Source: Gilvibacter sp.
Lineage (GTDB): Bacteria > Bacteroidota > Bacteroidia > Flavobacteriales > Flavobacteriaceae
NCBI RefSeq assembly: GCF_013214815.1
Contig: NZ_JABSPU010000010.1
Coordinates: 34,033-66,719, forward strand
Direction: 5' to 3'
DNA length: 32,687 nucleotides
Positions 7,258 through 17,000 of the stretch are shown here, one piece after another. The notes under the pieces are model-generated. The model saw only the letters and a program-made list of their open reading frames with translations, ran no database searches and was not told the DNA's origin. Position numbers and translations under genes: made by a program. Positions within the stretch are counted from its first letter, which is position 1, and every line of letters begins with the position of its first letter.

Positions 7258-10200
7258 ATGTATTTAATATTTGACACGGAAACCACTGGTCTTCCCAAGC
7301 GTTGGGATGCACCTGTAAGTGACTCTGATAATTGGCCTAGAGCCATACAGATCGCTTGGCAGCTGCACGATGCTATGGGAAATCTCATCGAGCAGAAAGA
7401 TTATCTGATCAATCCAGAGGGTTTTAATATTCCTTTTGAAGCGGAATCTATCCACGGGATCTCCACGGAATTGGCTGCTGCAGACGGCGTGTCTTTAGAT
7501 CAGGTGCTTGAAGAGTTCAATGACGTTTTGGCACGATCTCAATTTGTGGTTGGGCAGAACGTCGGCTTTGACTTGAACATCATGGGGGCAGAATTCTACC
7601 GCAGATCGGTGGATACCTCGCTGCTTTCTTTACCCGTATTGGACACCTGTACGGAAACCACAGCAGAACTGTGCAAAATACCGGGAGGTCGAGGAGGTAA
7701 ATTCAAGCTACCCACGCTTACAGAACTGCATGAACACCTTTTTGGTGATGGATTTGCGGAGGCGCACAACGCTACTGCGGATGTTGAAGCCACCACGCGT
7801 TGTTTCTTGGAGTTGTTGCGTCAGGGAATTTACAGCACCACCGAGCTGAAGGCTCAGCCGGATTATATTGAAGAGTTCAAAAAGGTCAATCAGTCTCCTA
7901 TTCAGGTTATTGGCCTGCAACACGTCAATCTTAAAGAAGCTTCTGCTAAGTTAAGAGCGCAAAAGCAAAAGGAGCAGACCTCCATAAGTACGGAGGAGCA
8001 AAATCAGAACATTTCGGCACTCGCTGAGGTGCCTTTTGCTCATCTGCACAACCACAGTCAGTTTTCCGTACTGCAATCCACTGCATCTATTCAAGATCTA
8101 GTGAATGCTGCGGCCAAGCATGAGATGAATGCTGTGGCCTTGACCGATCGTGGAAACATGATGGGGGCTTTTCACTTTGTAAGCGCGGTAGAAAAGTTCA
8201 ACAAATCCTTGGAGGAAGATCAGCAGGATAAAAAAATCAAGCCTATTATTGGGTGTGAATTCTTTGTTTGTGAGGATCGACTGAACAAATCTCAAAAAGA
8301 CAACGGATATCAGGTGGTCTTTTTGGCTAAGAGCAAAGCAGGTTATCACAATCTGGCCAAAATGGCGAGTATTGCTTATACCGAAGGCTTTTATTACGTA
8401 CCGCGGATTGACAAGGCCGTGGTCCAACAGTACAAGGACGATCTCATAGTGCTCACAGGAAATCTCTATGGAGAAGTTCCCAACAAATTGCTTAACGTCG
8501 GTGAAAAGCAGGCAGAAGAAGCCCTTTTGTGGTGGAAGCAAGAATTTCCCAACGATCTATATGTAGAAGTGGTTCGTCACGGGCAGGAAGACGAAGATCG
8601 TGTGAATCCTGATCTGATCGCTTTGGCGCGCAAACACGATTTGCCTTTGGTTGCCTGTAATGATACTTATTATATCGATCAGGAAGATGCCAATGCTCAC
8701 GATATCCTCCTTTGTGTAAAGGACGGAGAAAAGCAAGCCACGCCAATTGGTCGTGGTCGTGGTTACCGCTATGGATTACCTAATCAGGAGTACTTTTTCA
8801 AAGATGCCGAGGCCATGAAATCCCTCTTTGTAGATCTGCCTGAGGCTATTGAAAATGTGGCGAAGATCGTAGACCAGATTGAGCCTTATACCTTGGCTCG
8901 TGAGGTATTGCTGCCCAAGTTTGATATCCCCGAGCAGTTTCAGGTTGCTGAAGACGACACGGATGGTGGTAAACGTGGGGAGAACAAATACTTGAGACAC
9001 CTCACTTATGAAGGTGCTAAAAGACGCTACGAGGAGATTACTGCGGAGATTGAAGAGCGCTTGGATTTTGAGTTGGACGTAATTGCCAACACAGGGTACC
9101 CGGGTTACTTCTTGATTGTACAAGACTTTATTGCTGAGGCGCGGAACATGGATGTTTCCGTGGGGCCTGGTCGTGGTTCTGCAGCAGGTTCTGCCGTGGC
9201 TTATTGTCTAGGAATTACGAACATTGACCCGATTAAGTACGATCTGCTTTTTGAGCGTTTCTTGAATCCGGATCGTGTGAGTATGCCTGATATTGATATC
9301 GACTTTGATGATGAAGGTCGTGGGCGTGTGATGGACTATGTTATCGAGAAATATGGAGCCAATCAGGTGGCGCAGATCATCACCTACGGAACCATGGCAG
9401 CGAAATCCTCTATCCGAGATACGGCGCGAGTGTTAGACCTGCCTTTGGGTGATGCCGATCGAATTGCCAAACTCATCCCAACCATGGGAAAACTTGGGAA
9501 GATCTTCAATATGGAGGCTTCCAAGCTCAAACAAAGCTTTAGAGCGGACGAGCTCCAAAAGGTCAACGAGCTTCTCAACCTATCTGAGGGAGAAGATCTG
9601 GAGGCTCAGACGATCAATCAAGCAAGAATGCTTGAAGGTTCCCTCAGAAACACCGGAATTCACGCGTGCGGGGTGATCATTACCCCAGACGATATTACCA
9701 ATTTTGTCCCTGTTGCTACGGCCAAGGATTCTGAGTTGTATGTGACCCAGTTTGACAATGCAGTAGTGGAGAGTGCCGGATTGCTTAAGATGGATTTCTT
9801 AGGACTCAAAACACTGACCTTGATCAAAGACACCGTCAAGTTGGTGAAGATCAAACACGGCGTGGAATTGGATCCAGACAGCTTTCCTTTGGATGATGAA
9901 AAGACCTATGAGTTGTTCCAGCGCGGTGAAACAGTAGGGATCTTTCAGTATGAATCCGTGGGAATGCAAAAACACATGAAAGACCTCAAACCTACGGTCT
10001 TTGACGATTTGATTGCCATGAATGCCTTGTACAGACCAGGACCAATGGAATACATCCCGAGTTTCATCCGTAGAAAACACGGGGAAGAAGAGATCAGTTA
10101 CGACCTCCCAGACATGGAGGAGTACCTAAAAGAAACCTACGGGATCACGGTTTACCAAGAGCAGGTGATGTTGCTCTCCCAAAAGCTAGCAAACTTTACT

Positions 10201-11604
10201 AAAGGTGAAGCAGACGTTTTGCGCAAGGCCATGGGTAAAAAGCAAAAGGCGGTCCTGGATAAGATGAAGCCCAAGTTCTTGGAGCAGGCAGCCACTAACG
10301 GTCACGACAAGGAGATGTTGGAGAAAGTTTGGAAAGACTGGGAAGCCTTTGCGAGTTATGCTTTTAACAAATCGCACTCTACCTGTTATGCTTGGATCGC
10401 CTATCAAACGGCGTATTTGAAAGCACATTATCCTGCAGAATATATGGCTGCAGTGCTGTCTAACAACATGAACGATATTAAGCAGGTGACCTTCTTTATG
10501 GAGGAGTGTCGGCGTATGGGCTTGCCTGTTTTGGGTCCAGATGTGAATGAATCCTTCTACAAATTCACAGTAAATGATGAAGGAGCTATTCGTTTTGGGA
10601 TGGGAGCTATCAAAGGTGTTGGAGGAAACGCTGTGAAGACCATAGTTGAGCATCGTCAGGACGGGAAATACAAGTCGGTCTTTGATCTGGCCAAGCGCAT
10701 TGTCTTGAGAGATGCCAATAATAAAGCATTTGAAAACCTAGCGCTTGCTGGAGGTTTTGATGGCTTAGACACCCACCGTGCTCAGTATTTTCATGAAGAG
10801 GGAGATGGTGTTACCTTTTTAGAAAAGGTGATCAAATACGCCCAGAAATTCCAAGAGAATGAGAATTCCGCTCAGGTGAGTTTGTTTGGAGATTCTTCTG
10901 AGGTGCAAATCCCTGAACCTACCGTACCTCCTTGTGAGGAATGGGGAACTATGAAAAAACTAAAGCAAGAAAAAGAGGTGGTTGGAATTTACATTTCTGG
11001 ACATCCTTTAGATGACTTTAAAACTGAGCTCAAAACCTTTTGCAACAGTACCACCAGAAACTTTAGTGATCTGGAAAGCTTTGTCAATAAGGAATTGACC
11101 TTTGGTGGGGTGGTAGGTGATGTTCAGCATCGTGTTTCTAAGAACGGAAAAGGTTGGGCCTTGTTCACCGTTGAGGATTACGACGACGCTTTTGAGTTTA
11201 GAATCTTTGGAGAGGAATATTTGAAGTACCGACATTTCTTGGTGCCGAATTCTTTCATCTATGCCCGAATTTTTGTCAAAGAAGGCTGGGTGAATCGCGA
11301 CACCGGTAAAAAGGGTGATCCGAGGATGCAGTTCAATCAAATCCAAATGTTGCACGATGTAATGGATCAATACGCCAAGAAGTTGACCATTCAGCTTAAA
11401 ATTGACGAATTGCAGGAAGAGCGCATCCGAATATTGAAAGACTTGGTGGTTTCTCATCAAGGCGATCAACAATTGCATTTTATAGTCTATGAGATGGAGG
11501 AGAAGCTCAAGTTGCAAATGCCTTCACGCAAGCAAAAAGTGAAGATATCCAACGAACTTTTGGAAGCCTTGGATGAGGCTTCAGTCTACTACAAGCTCAA
11601 TTGA
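7258..11604 (+). CDS. dnaE: DNA polymerase III alpha subunit (DnaE) with fused N-terminal DEDDh exonuclease
   Basis: A 1448-residue replicative polymerase, about 290 longer than E. coli DnaE because of an N-terminal DnaQ-type 3'-5' exonuclease. The start is the ATG at 7258, beginning MYLIFDTETTG; the frame upstream of it reads through the preceding terminator. Exonuclease residues: Asp6, Glu8, Asp105, His170, Asp175. The PHP domain begins at about 260 (His262, His264, His266) and has TDRGNM with Arg298 where active PHP domains usually have His. Polymerase catalytic aspartates are Asp680 and Asp682 (PDIDIDF) and Asp846 (KMDFLGL). A beta-clamp-binding motif QVSLF is at 1206-1210, followed by an OB-fold (about 1255-1350). 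Exonuclease-DnaE fusions are known in flavobacteria. The stop overlaps the next ATG. Confidence 0.97.
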   Translation: MYLIFDTETTGLPKRWDAPVSDSDNWPRAIQIAWQLHDAMGNLIEQKDYLINPEGFNIPFEAESIHGISTELAAADGVSLDQVLEEFNDVLARSQFVVGQNVGFDLNIMGAEFYRRSVDTSLLSLPVLDTCTETTAELCKIPGGRGGKFKLPTLTELHEHLFGDGFAEAHNATADVEATTRCFLELLRQGIYSTTELKAQPDYIEEFKKVNQSPIQVIGLQHVNLKEASAKLRAQKQKEQTSISTEEQNQNISALAEVPFAHLHNHSQFSVLQSTASIQDLVNAAAKHEMNAVALTDRGNMMGAFHFVSAVEKFNKSLEEDQQDKKIKPIIGCEFFVCEDRLNKSQKDNGYQVVFLAKSKAGYHNLAKMASIAYTEGFYYVPRIDKAVVQQYKDDLIVLTGNLYGEVPNKLLNVGEKQAEEALLWWKQEFPNDLYVEVVRHGQEDEDRVNPDLIALARKHDLPLVACNDTYYIDQEDANAHDILLCVKDGEKQATPIGRGRGYRYGLPNQEYFFKDAEAMKSLFVDLPEAIENVAKIVDQIEPYTLAREVLLPKFDIPEQFQVAEDDTDGGKRGENKYLRHLTYEGAKRRYEEITAEIEERLDFELDVIANTGYPGYFLIVQDFIAEARNMDVSVGPGRGSAAGSAVAYCLGITNIDPIKYDLLFERFLNPDRVSMPDIDIDFDDEGRGRVMDYVIEKYGANQVAQIITYGTMAAKSSIRDTARVLDLPLGDADRIAKLIPTMGKLGKIFNMEASKLKQSFRADELQKVNELLNLSEGEDLEAQTINQARMLEGSLRNTGIHACGVIITPDDITNFVPVATAKDSELYVTQFDNAVVESAGLLKMDFLGLKTLTLIKDTVKLVKIKHGVELDPDSFPLDDEKTYELFQRGETVGIFQYESVGMQKHMKDLKPTVFDDLIAMNALYRPGPMEYIPSFIRRKHGEEEISYDLPDMEEYLKETYGITVYQEQVMLLSQKLANFTKGEADVLRKAMGKKQKAVLDKMKPKFLEQAATNGHDKEMLEKVWKDWEAFASYAFNKSHSTCYAWIAYQTAYLKAHYPAEYMAAVLSNNMNDIKQVTFFMEECRRMGLPVLGPDVNESFYKFTVNDEGAIRFGMGAIKGVGGNAVKTIVEHRQDGKYKSVFDLAKRIVLRDANNKAFENLALAGGFDGLDTHRAQYFHEEGDGVTFLEKVIKYAQKFQENENSAQVSLFGDSSEVQIPEPTVPPCEEWGTMKKLKQEKEVVGIYISGHPLDDFKTELKTFCNSTTRNFSDLESFVNKELTFGGVVGDVQHRVSKNGKGWALFTVEDYDDAFEFRIFGEEYLKYRHFLVPNSFIYARIFVKEGWVNRDTGKKGDPRMQFNQIQMLHDVMDQYAKKLTIQLKIDELQEERIRILKDLVVSHQGDQQLHFIVYEMEEKLKLQMPSRKQKVKISNELLEALDEASVYYKLN

Positions 11605-11978
11605 TGCCTAACAGAATTCCGCACAAACAGACCATAGCCGTTTTGCCTTCTGCAGATCTGGATCGGGATGTGAAGTGGTATTCAGAATATACAGGCTTTG
11701 CCAAACGCTTTGCCAATGAGGGTTATGTAGGTTTGTATCGCGACGGAATGGAAATCCACTTGCAATGGCATGCAGGTACTGAAGATGATCCAGTTAACGG
11801 CGGAAGTGTGGTCAAGTTCTTTGTAGAAAGTATTGAAGGAGTTTTTAAAGAGTACTTGGAGCGGGGAACGGTGAAGCCATCGGCCCTGCATTTGAATAGT
11901 CCTTGGGGGACGCATGAATTCGGCTTTTTTGACCCGAATAACAATGCGATCTACTTTGTGCAGGACTTAGATCCCTAG
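11604..11978 (+). CDS. VOC-family protein (glyoxalase/bleomycin-resistance-like)
   Basis: 124 residues, the size of one vicinal-oxygen-chelate protein with two beta-alpha-beta-beta-beta modules (TIAVLPSADLDRDVKWYSEYTGF and SVVKFFVESIEGVFKEYLERG ... FGFFDPNNNAIYFVQ). The layout is closest to bleomycin-binding-protein relatives, which sequester the drug without metal. The usual first metal ligand is not evident, although MEIHLQWH and the terminal Y-F-V-Q strand are present. The ATG (11604-11606) overlaps the dnaE stop as TGATG, so it is probably translationally coupled to dnaE. Whether it binds a DNA-damaging compound is unknown. Confidence 0.85.
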   Translation: MPNRIPHKQTIAVLPSADLDRDVKWYSEYTGFAKRFANEGYVGLYRDGMEIHLQWHAGTEDDPVNGGSVVKFFVESIEGVFKEYLERGTVKPSALHLNSPWGTHEFGFFDPNNNAIYFVQDLDP

Positions 11979-12035
11979 CACCTTAAGTATTTATAAGTTA
12001 ACTCAATGCGCTGATAGGGTTTTCTAATATAGCCC

Positions 12036-12069
12036 TTGTAAGGTTCAGGATAAAAAAAGACTACTTTTG
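12036..12069 (+). promoter_or_regulatory. Promoter of trxA
   Basis: TTG (12036-12038), 23 nt, then TACTTTTG (12062-12069) gives a complete Bacteroidota-type promoter. The start codon is 24 nt further on. Confidence 0.7.
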
Positions 12070-12092
12070 TGTAATATAAAATTTAAAATACC

Positions 12093-12413
12093 ATGGCTTT
12101 AGAAATAACAGATGCAACCTTTGAAGAAACCGTTCTTAAGAGTGACAAACCAGTAATGGTTGACTTTTGGGCTGCTTGGTGCGGACCTTGTCGTATGGTA
12201 GGTCCTATCATTGATGAACTGAGTACGGAATTCGAAGGAAAGGCCGTAGTTGGAAAAGTAGACGTAGATGCACATCAAGAATTTGCTGCGAAGTACGGTG
12301 TACGTAATATCCCAACTGTTTTGGTTTTCCAAAACGGAGAGGTAGTAGGACGCCAAGTTGGTGTAGCTCCTAAGAATGTTTATGCCGAGGCAATCGAGTC
12401 TTTGCTGAACTAA
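12093..12413 (+). CDS. trxA: Thioredoxin
   Basis: 106 residues with the canonical active site WCGPC in the context VDFWAAWCGPCRMVGP, the cis-Pro loop NIPTVLVFQNGE and a complete single thioredoxin fold. Cytoplasmic; no signal peptide. It reduces protein disulfides using electrons from thioredoxin reductase. The gene has its own promoter upstream and a strong terminator downstream, so it is probably monocistronic. Confidence 0.97.
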   Translation: MALEITDATFEETVLKSDKPVMVDFWAAWCGPCRMVGPIIDELSTEFEGKAVVGKVDVDAHQEFAAKYGVRNIPTVLVFQNGEVVGRQVGVAPKNVYAEAIESLLN

Positions 12414-12433
12414 TTTATAGAACTATTAACTTG

Positions 12434-12463
12434 AAAAGGTTGGCCTTATGGTCAACCTTTTTT
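12434..12463 (+). terminator. Rho-independent terminator after trxA
   Basis: A 12-bp stem (12434-12445 with 12450-12461, one G-U pair) and TTAT loop, ending in a T run to 12463. Confidence 0.93.
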
Positions 12464-12476
12464 AGTTTAGCCATAT

Positions 12477-13406
12477 ATGGACATTCAAAAGGAGATCAAC
12501 GAGATATCGGGCTTTAAGAATTTAGAGCTTTTGGCCGCTCAAGTGGTAGAGGGTTTTATCTCCGGATTGCATAAAAGTCCATTTCACGGGTTCTCTGCGG
12601 AGTTTGCTGAGCACAAGATCTACAACCCGGGAGAGTCCACAAAACACATCGATTGGAAGCTCTACGCAAAGACCGATAAGCTCTACACCAAACGCTATGA
12701 GGAGGAAACGAACCTGCGATGCCATCTGATCGTCGACAATTCCAGCTCCATGCATTATCCAGAGCTCAAGGAGTACACCATAGATTCCTTGAATAAGATT
12801 TCCTTTTCTGCCCTGGCAGCAGCAGCGATCATGAATTTGCTTAAAAGACAGCGAGACGCCGTAGGGATGAGCATTTACTCAGACACCTATGAATACTATT
12901 CCAATGAGAAGGGGAGTGAGCGTCACCATCAGCAATTGTTGCATCAACTCAATTCGGCCATTGTAAAACCGGGCAGGTCCAAACAAACGCAAACCTATAC
13001 CTTTTTGCATCAGATCGCGGAGAAGATGAAGCGCCGCTCTTTGGTGTTTCTCTTTACCGATATGTTCCAAACAGAAGCTTCTCGAGATGCTTTGTTTGAA
13101 GCACTGCAGCATTTAAAGTACAACAAACACGAGGTGGTTTTGTTTCATGTTTTTGATAAGGAGTTGGAGTGGAATTTTGATTTCAACAATCGTCCTAAGC
13201 GTTTTGTGGATGTGGAAACAGGAGATCATATAAATCTTTATGCGGATTCGGTTCGCGATGATTATCAGGCTGCTATAACCGATTATTTTGACGCTATTAG
13301 ACTCAAATGTGGGCAGTATCGTATCAAATATGTGGAAGCCGATGTTCGCAAGGCTTTTGACGCCATTTTGACCACCTATTTGGTAGAGCGAAAAAAGTTC
13401 GCTTAG
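12477..13406 (+). CDS. DUF58 family protein (VWA-like)
   Basis: 309 residues. The N-terminal half has the DUF58 hallmark GLHKSPFHGFSAEFAEHKIYNPGES followed by IDWKLYAKTDKLYTKRYEEE. The C-terminal half resembles a von Willebrand A domain with a MIDAS-like D-N-S-S-S motif (VDNSSSMHYP, about residue 90). DUF58 proteins usually accompany MoxR AAA+ ATPases and Bat proteins and are thought to act in stress-related protein maturation. No moxR or bat gene is in this window. No signal peptide, so it is probably cytoplasmic or peripheral. The family is clear; the role here is inferred only from family context. Confidence 0.9.
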   Translation: MDIQKEINEISGFKNLELLAAQVVEGFISGLHKSPFHGFSAEFAEHKIYNPGESTKHIDWKLYAKTDKLYTKRYEEETNLRCHLIVDNSSSMHYPELKEYTIDSLNKISFSALAAAAIMNLLKRQRDAVGMSIYSDTYEYYSNEKGSERHHQQLLHQLNSAIVKPGRSKQTQTYTFLHQIAEKMKRRSLVFLFTDMFQTEASRDALFEALQHLKYNKHEVVLFHVFDKELEWNFDFNNRPKRFVDVETGDHINLYADSVRDDYQAAITDYFDAIRLKCGQYRIKYVEADVRKAFDAILTTYLVERKKFA

Positions 13407-13430
13407 GCTTAAAATTTCTGTAATTTATAT

Positions 13431-13460
13431 TTGTCACATTGAAATGGAACTGTATATTTG
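13431..13460 (+). promoter_or_regulatory. Promoter of the tRNA-Asp gene
   Basis: TTG (13431-13433), 19 nt, then TATATTTG (13453-13460) is a consensus Bacteroidota promoter. A second TATATTTG at 13426-13433 has no TTG at the right distance and overlaps the -33 element. The predicted transcript carries about 95 nt of leader before the tRNA. Confidence 0.75.
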
Positions 13461-13562
13461 CAGTCGCTATTACAGCCTGGGGCGTTAAAACTCCAAAAAG
13501 TATGGTAACAATTTCTAGTAAAGTTAGCTGTCGCTAACGCCTCTTAAAAGGTTTAGAAAATT

Positions 13563-13636
13563 GGTCTGGTAGTTCAGTTGGTTAGAATACCTGCCTGTCA
13601 CGCAGGGGGTCGCGGGTTCGAGTCCCGTCCAGACCG
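13563..13636 (+). tRNA. tRNA-Asp (anticodon GUC)
   Basis: A complete cloverleaf can be drawn: acceptor stem GGTCTGG/CCAGACC, anticodon stem CCTGC/GCAGG with loop CTGTCAC (anticodon GTC at 13597-13599), and a T-arm with GGTTCGAGTCC. The discriminator base is G and the 3' CCA is not encoded. It follows its own promoter and is followed by a structured trailer and terminator. Confidence 0.97.
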
Positions 13637-13697
13637 CAACTAAAATGTTGTGTAAGACCGGTAAAACGGTCGAAGTGGTCAAATTAGACCGATGAAG

Positions 13698-13725
13698 AGC
13701 TTATCCTTTTGGATGGGCTTTTTTT
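13698..13725 (+). terminator. Rho-independent terminator of the tRNA-Asp transcript
   Basis: AGCTTATCC (13698-13706) pairs with GGATGGGCT (13711-13719) with two G-U pairs and a TTTT loop, followed by T to 13725. Two shorter hairpins (GACCG/CGGTC at 13656-13671; GGTC/GACC at 13677-13690) lie between it and the tRNA. Confidence 0.85.
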
Positions 13726-13726
13726 G

Positions 13727-14061
13727 TTTTAATTCCTTTCTAATCAACTCTGGCTCGTTTTTACCAGGTGTAAATATCCCTGTATTCACAGTGTTTTTGG
13801 GAGTCTAATGTGTTGTAAGGACAATTGTTAGAGATACGTTAAAATTTAGCTTAAAACACGCCTTATTTTCGGTTTTTAAGTTGATTTGCGCAGAATAAAG
13901 TATCTTTAACTAACTTAATCCATCCCCCCCTAACGACTTTCAATCTTATCCTGGTTGAAATCACCTATTAAGTTTTCCTTTGCGAGTTAATCGCAAAGTA
14001 ACTCTGTATTCCCCGTTTTGGTAGGGATGATTTAAGCGGCTTTAAACCAAACCAATGCGTT
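13727..14061 (+). promoter_or_regulatory. Upstream region of the sigma-54 activator gene
   Basis: No gene is seen in this 335-nt stretch. A promoter candidate is TTG (13881-13883), 17 nt, TATCTTTA (13901-13908), with the last base off consensus. A perfect 8-bp inverted repeat CTTTGCGA/TCGCAAAG (13978-13985 and 13991-13998, 5-nt loop) would lie in the ~150-nt leader and could be an operator or an RNA hairpin. Neither is proven. Confidence 0.4.
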
Positions 14062-17000
14062 ATGTCCTATTTTTTAAAAAGGGCTGAGGAAGATCAATTC
14101 GTCAAGCAGATTAAACCGCAAATGGTCCTAGAGACTCAATCGGCGAGAATCGTTGCTGTGAATCCATCATTTGAGATGCTCACAGGCTATTCTTCTAAAG
14201 TTTTAATGGAAAAACAATGGGATGTGCTCTTCGCTTTTAGAAATGGGCAGCAAGACTCCTTTGCCAAATCACTTTCCGCACATTCGGGAGAGGTCAATAA
14301 ACTGCTGTCTTTGACCTTTAAAGATGGTCGCAAAGTTTTTGCGAGTTTAGAGATCAAGCCTACCTCAGACAAAGACTATGCTTTAGCTTCGCTGAGCTAC
14401 AATCTGAGTCCAAAAGATATTATTGATCTGTTCAACAAAGAGCAGCGCTTTAAAGAGCAGTTCATTCAGAATCTGAAAGACGGCGTGGTGATCACCAATA
14501 AGGATATGATGGTGATTGACGTAAACGACGCTTATTTGAAGATGACTGGGATTGAGCGGGATGAGATCTTAGGGACTATTCCGCCTTATCACTGGCCCAA
14601 GCAATTCTTCAACGAACTAGTAGATGCAAGAGTTTCTGGCAAGGAAAGCGACAGCCGCTTTTTTGAGGCTACCTTTATACACAAGGATGGCAGTTCATTC
14701 CCAGTTTCTATTTCTATATCTGTGCTTCGAAACGATGAAGGAGAAGTAAGTTCTATAGTTACTGTGGTTCGTGATCGTTCTGCGCTCATCAAATCGGAAC
14801 GTCTTTTAGAAAATGAGCGTGAGTTCAGCAGCCGAATCATCAACGGTCTACAAGAGGGATTGATCATTATAGATCCAACTGGACTCTTCATGGATGCGAA
14901 TCCAGCTTTTTTGGAAATGATCGGGTTTACCCGAGAGGAGATCATTGGGATCCGCCCACCGTTTCCTTATTGGCCACCAGAGCATATGGATGCCATAGTA
15001 GATTCGTTCAAAAATATTATGGACAAGGCCAACAAGGCGGCTCAATTGACTTTCATGAGAAAGAATGGCGAGCGTTTTCCGGCCTTGGTTTCGGTTGCCC
15101 ACCTGCGTGATGAGCATGGTGAAATTACGGCGCATGTCGGTTCTATAGCAGACATAACAGAGCGTTATCAGTTTGAAAATAAACTCAGACTGGCCAATGA
15201 ATTTTCAGAGTCTTTGATCAACTCCTTGCATGAAGGACTGTTGGTAATGGACTTGGAATCTATCATCATTGACGTGAATCCTGCCTTTTGCAGAATGATG
15301 GGCGTAGATTCTGAAGACTTGATCGGTACTTCAATGCCGTTTAACTTTATTAGCGAGTCTTCTTTGAAAGACTTTGAGTCTTGTGCTTTTCAAGTACAGC
15401 AGGGAATAAGTTATCCACGCTTTGATGCACAACTGGAGCGTATGAATGGCAGTAGTTTCCCAGTTTCTGTTAAAAATGCGATCATTCGTGATAAAGACGG
15501 TGCGGTAATCGCGCACTTTTTCACTATCCAAGATATTTCAGATCAGGTCCGTCTTATCGAGAGCCAAAAAATGCTGGCGGTTAGTTCTAAGCGCAAAAAG
15601 GATGCGGTTTTGGAGTTGGCAGGCTTAGTGGGCATCGATTTTAATCATGCCTTAAAACGTATTACTTCTTTAGCTGCGGATGTGGTCAATGTAGAACGCG
15701 TTAGTATCTGGCGTTTGAATAAAGATCAGTCAGAAGCCTGGTGCGAGAATCTTTACACAGCAAGCACGGGAGAACACACCAGTGGTGGAGTCTTACTAGA
15801 AAAGGACCATAAAGCTTATTTTGAATCTTTACAACGCTATAAGACTATTACGGTTACTAATTCTCAAAATCACGAGTTCACCAAGAGTTTTTCAGAAGAC
15901 TACCTCAAGCCCAATGGCATTACCTCGTGTATGGATGTTTTGGTGCAAGGAACAGATTCAGAATACGGAATCCTTGTGTTTGAGCATGTGGGACCTATGC
16001 GGATCTGGAGTTCGGAGGAAGAGCATTTCGCAACTTCAATTGCCAGTTTGGTGTCTATGATCATCCAAAGTGACCAAAGAAAGAAGGCAGAACAAAAACT
16101 ACAGGCAGTAAACTTAGAACTGTCTGAAACAGTCCAAGAACTCAACAAACTGAAAGGCCAATTAGAAGATGAGAACGTCTACCTGCGTAAAGAAATTGAA
16201 ATGCGTTTCAATTTTGAAGACATGGTGTATTCCAGTGCAGTCTTTAGTGATGTTTTGACCAATCTTGAACAAGTTGCGCCAACAACGGCAAACGTGCTTC
16301 TGCTTGGCGAGACAGGAACTGGAAAAGAGTTGCTGGCTCGGGCTGTACATAATTTGAGTGAACGTAAAGATGCGCCACTGATCAAAGTGAACTGCGGTGC
16401 CATTCCCACAGAGCTTATTGAAAGTGAACTCTTTGGGCATAAAAAAGGAGCCTTTACAGGTGCCACCTCAGATAAGCAAGGAAAGGTGGAATTGGCCAAT
16501 GGTGGTACGATCTTTTTGGATGAGATCGGGGAGCTGCCCATGAATATGCAGCCCAAATTACTCCGCTTCTTGCAAGAAGGTGAGATTGAGGTAGTAGGAG
16601 ATCCTAAGGTTCGTAAAGTAGATGTTCGTGTAATAGCCGCTACGAATAAAAACCTAAAAGAAGAGGTTGCTAATAATCAATTTAGAGAAGACCTATACTT
16701 TAGATTGAACGTTTTTCCTATTAGAGTTCCTGCCTTGCGCGAGCGTCCTGAGGATATTCCAGTGCTCATTGATCACTTTGTGACTCGATTCAGTAAGAAA
16801 TACCGCAAGAATATTGAGTATATCTCAGATGCTACCATGCGTAAATTGAGTGCTTATGGTTGGCCGGGTAATGTACGCGAACTCGAGAACCTAATCGAGC
16901 GTGCCGTTATCTTATCCAATTCAGAGACTTTGCGCATAGTTGAATTTGAAACTCCTCAGGAAACCTTGGATAAATCCCGCAGTATTTCTCTACATAAATC

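Noticed and set aside
10186-10653. Minus-strand 155-codon frame inside dnaE, and several similar ones (8098-8541, 11008-11517)
   Set aside because: They oppose conserved polymerase domains and show no motif, start signal or promoter.
14024-14037. GG-N10-GC pattern upstream of the sigma-54 activator gene
   Set aside because: Only the two dinucleotides match; the rest of the -24 and -12 boxes (TAGGGA, TAAGC) fit poorly, so it is probably chance.
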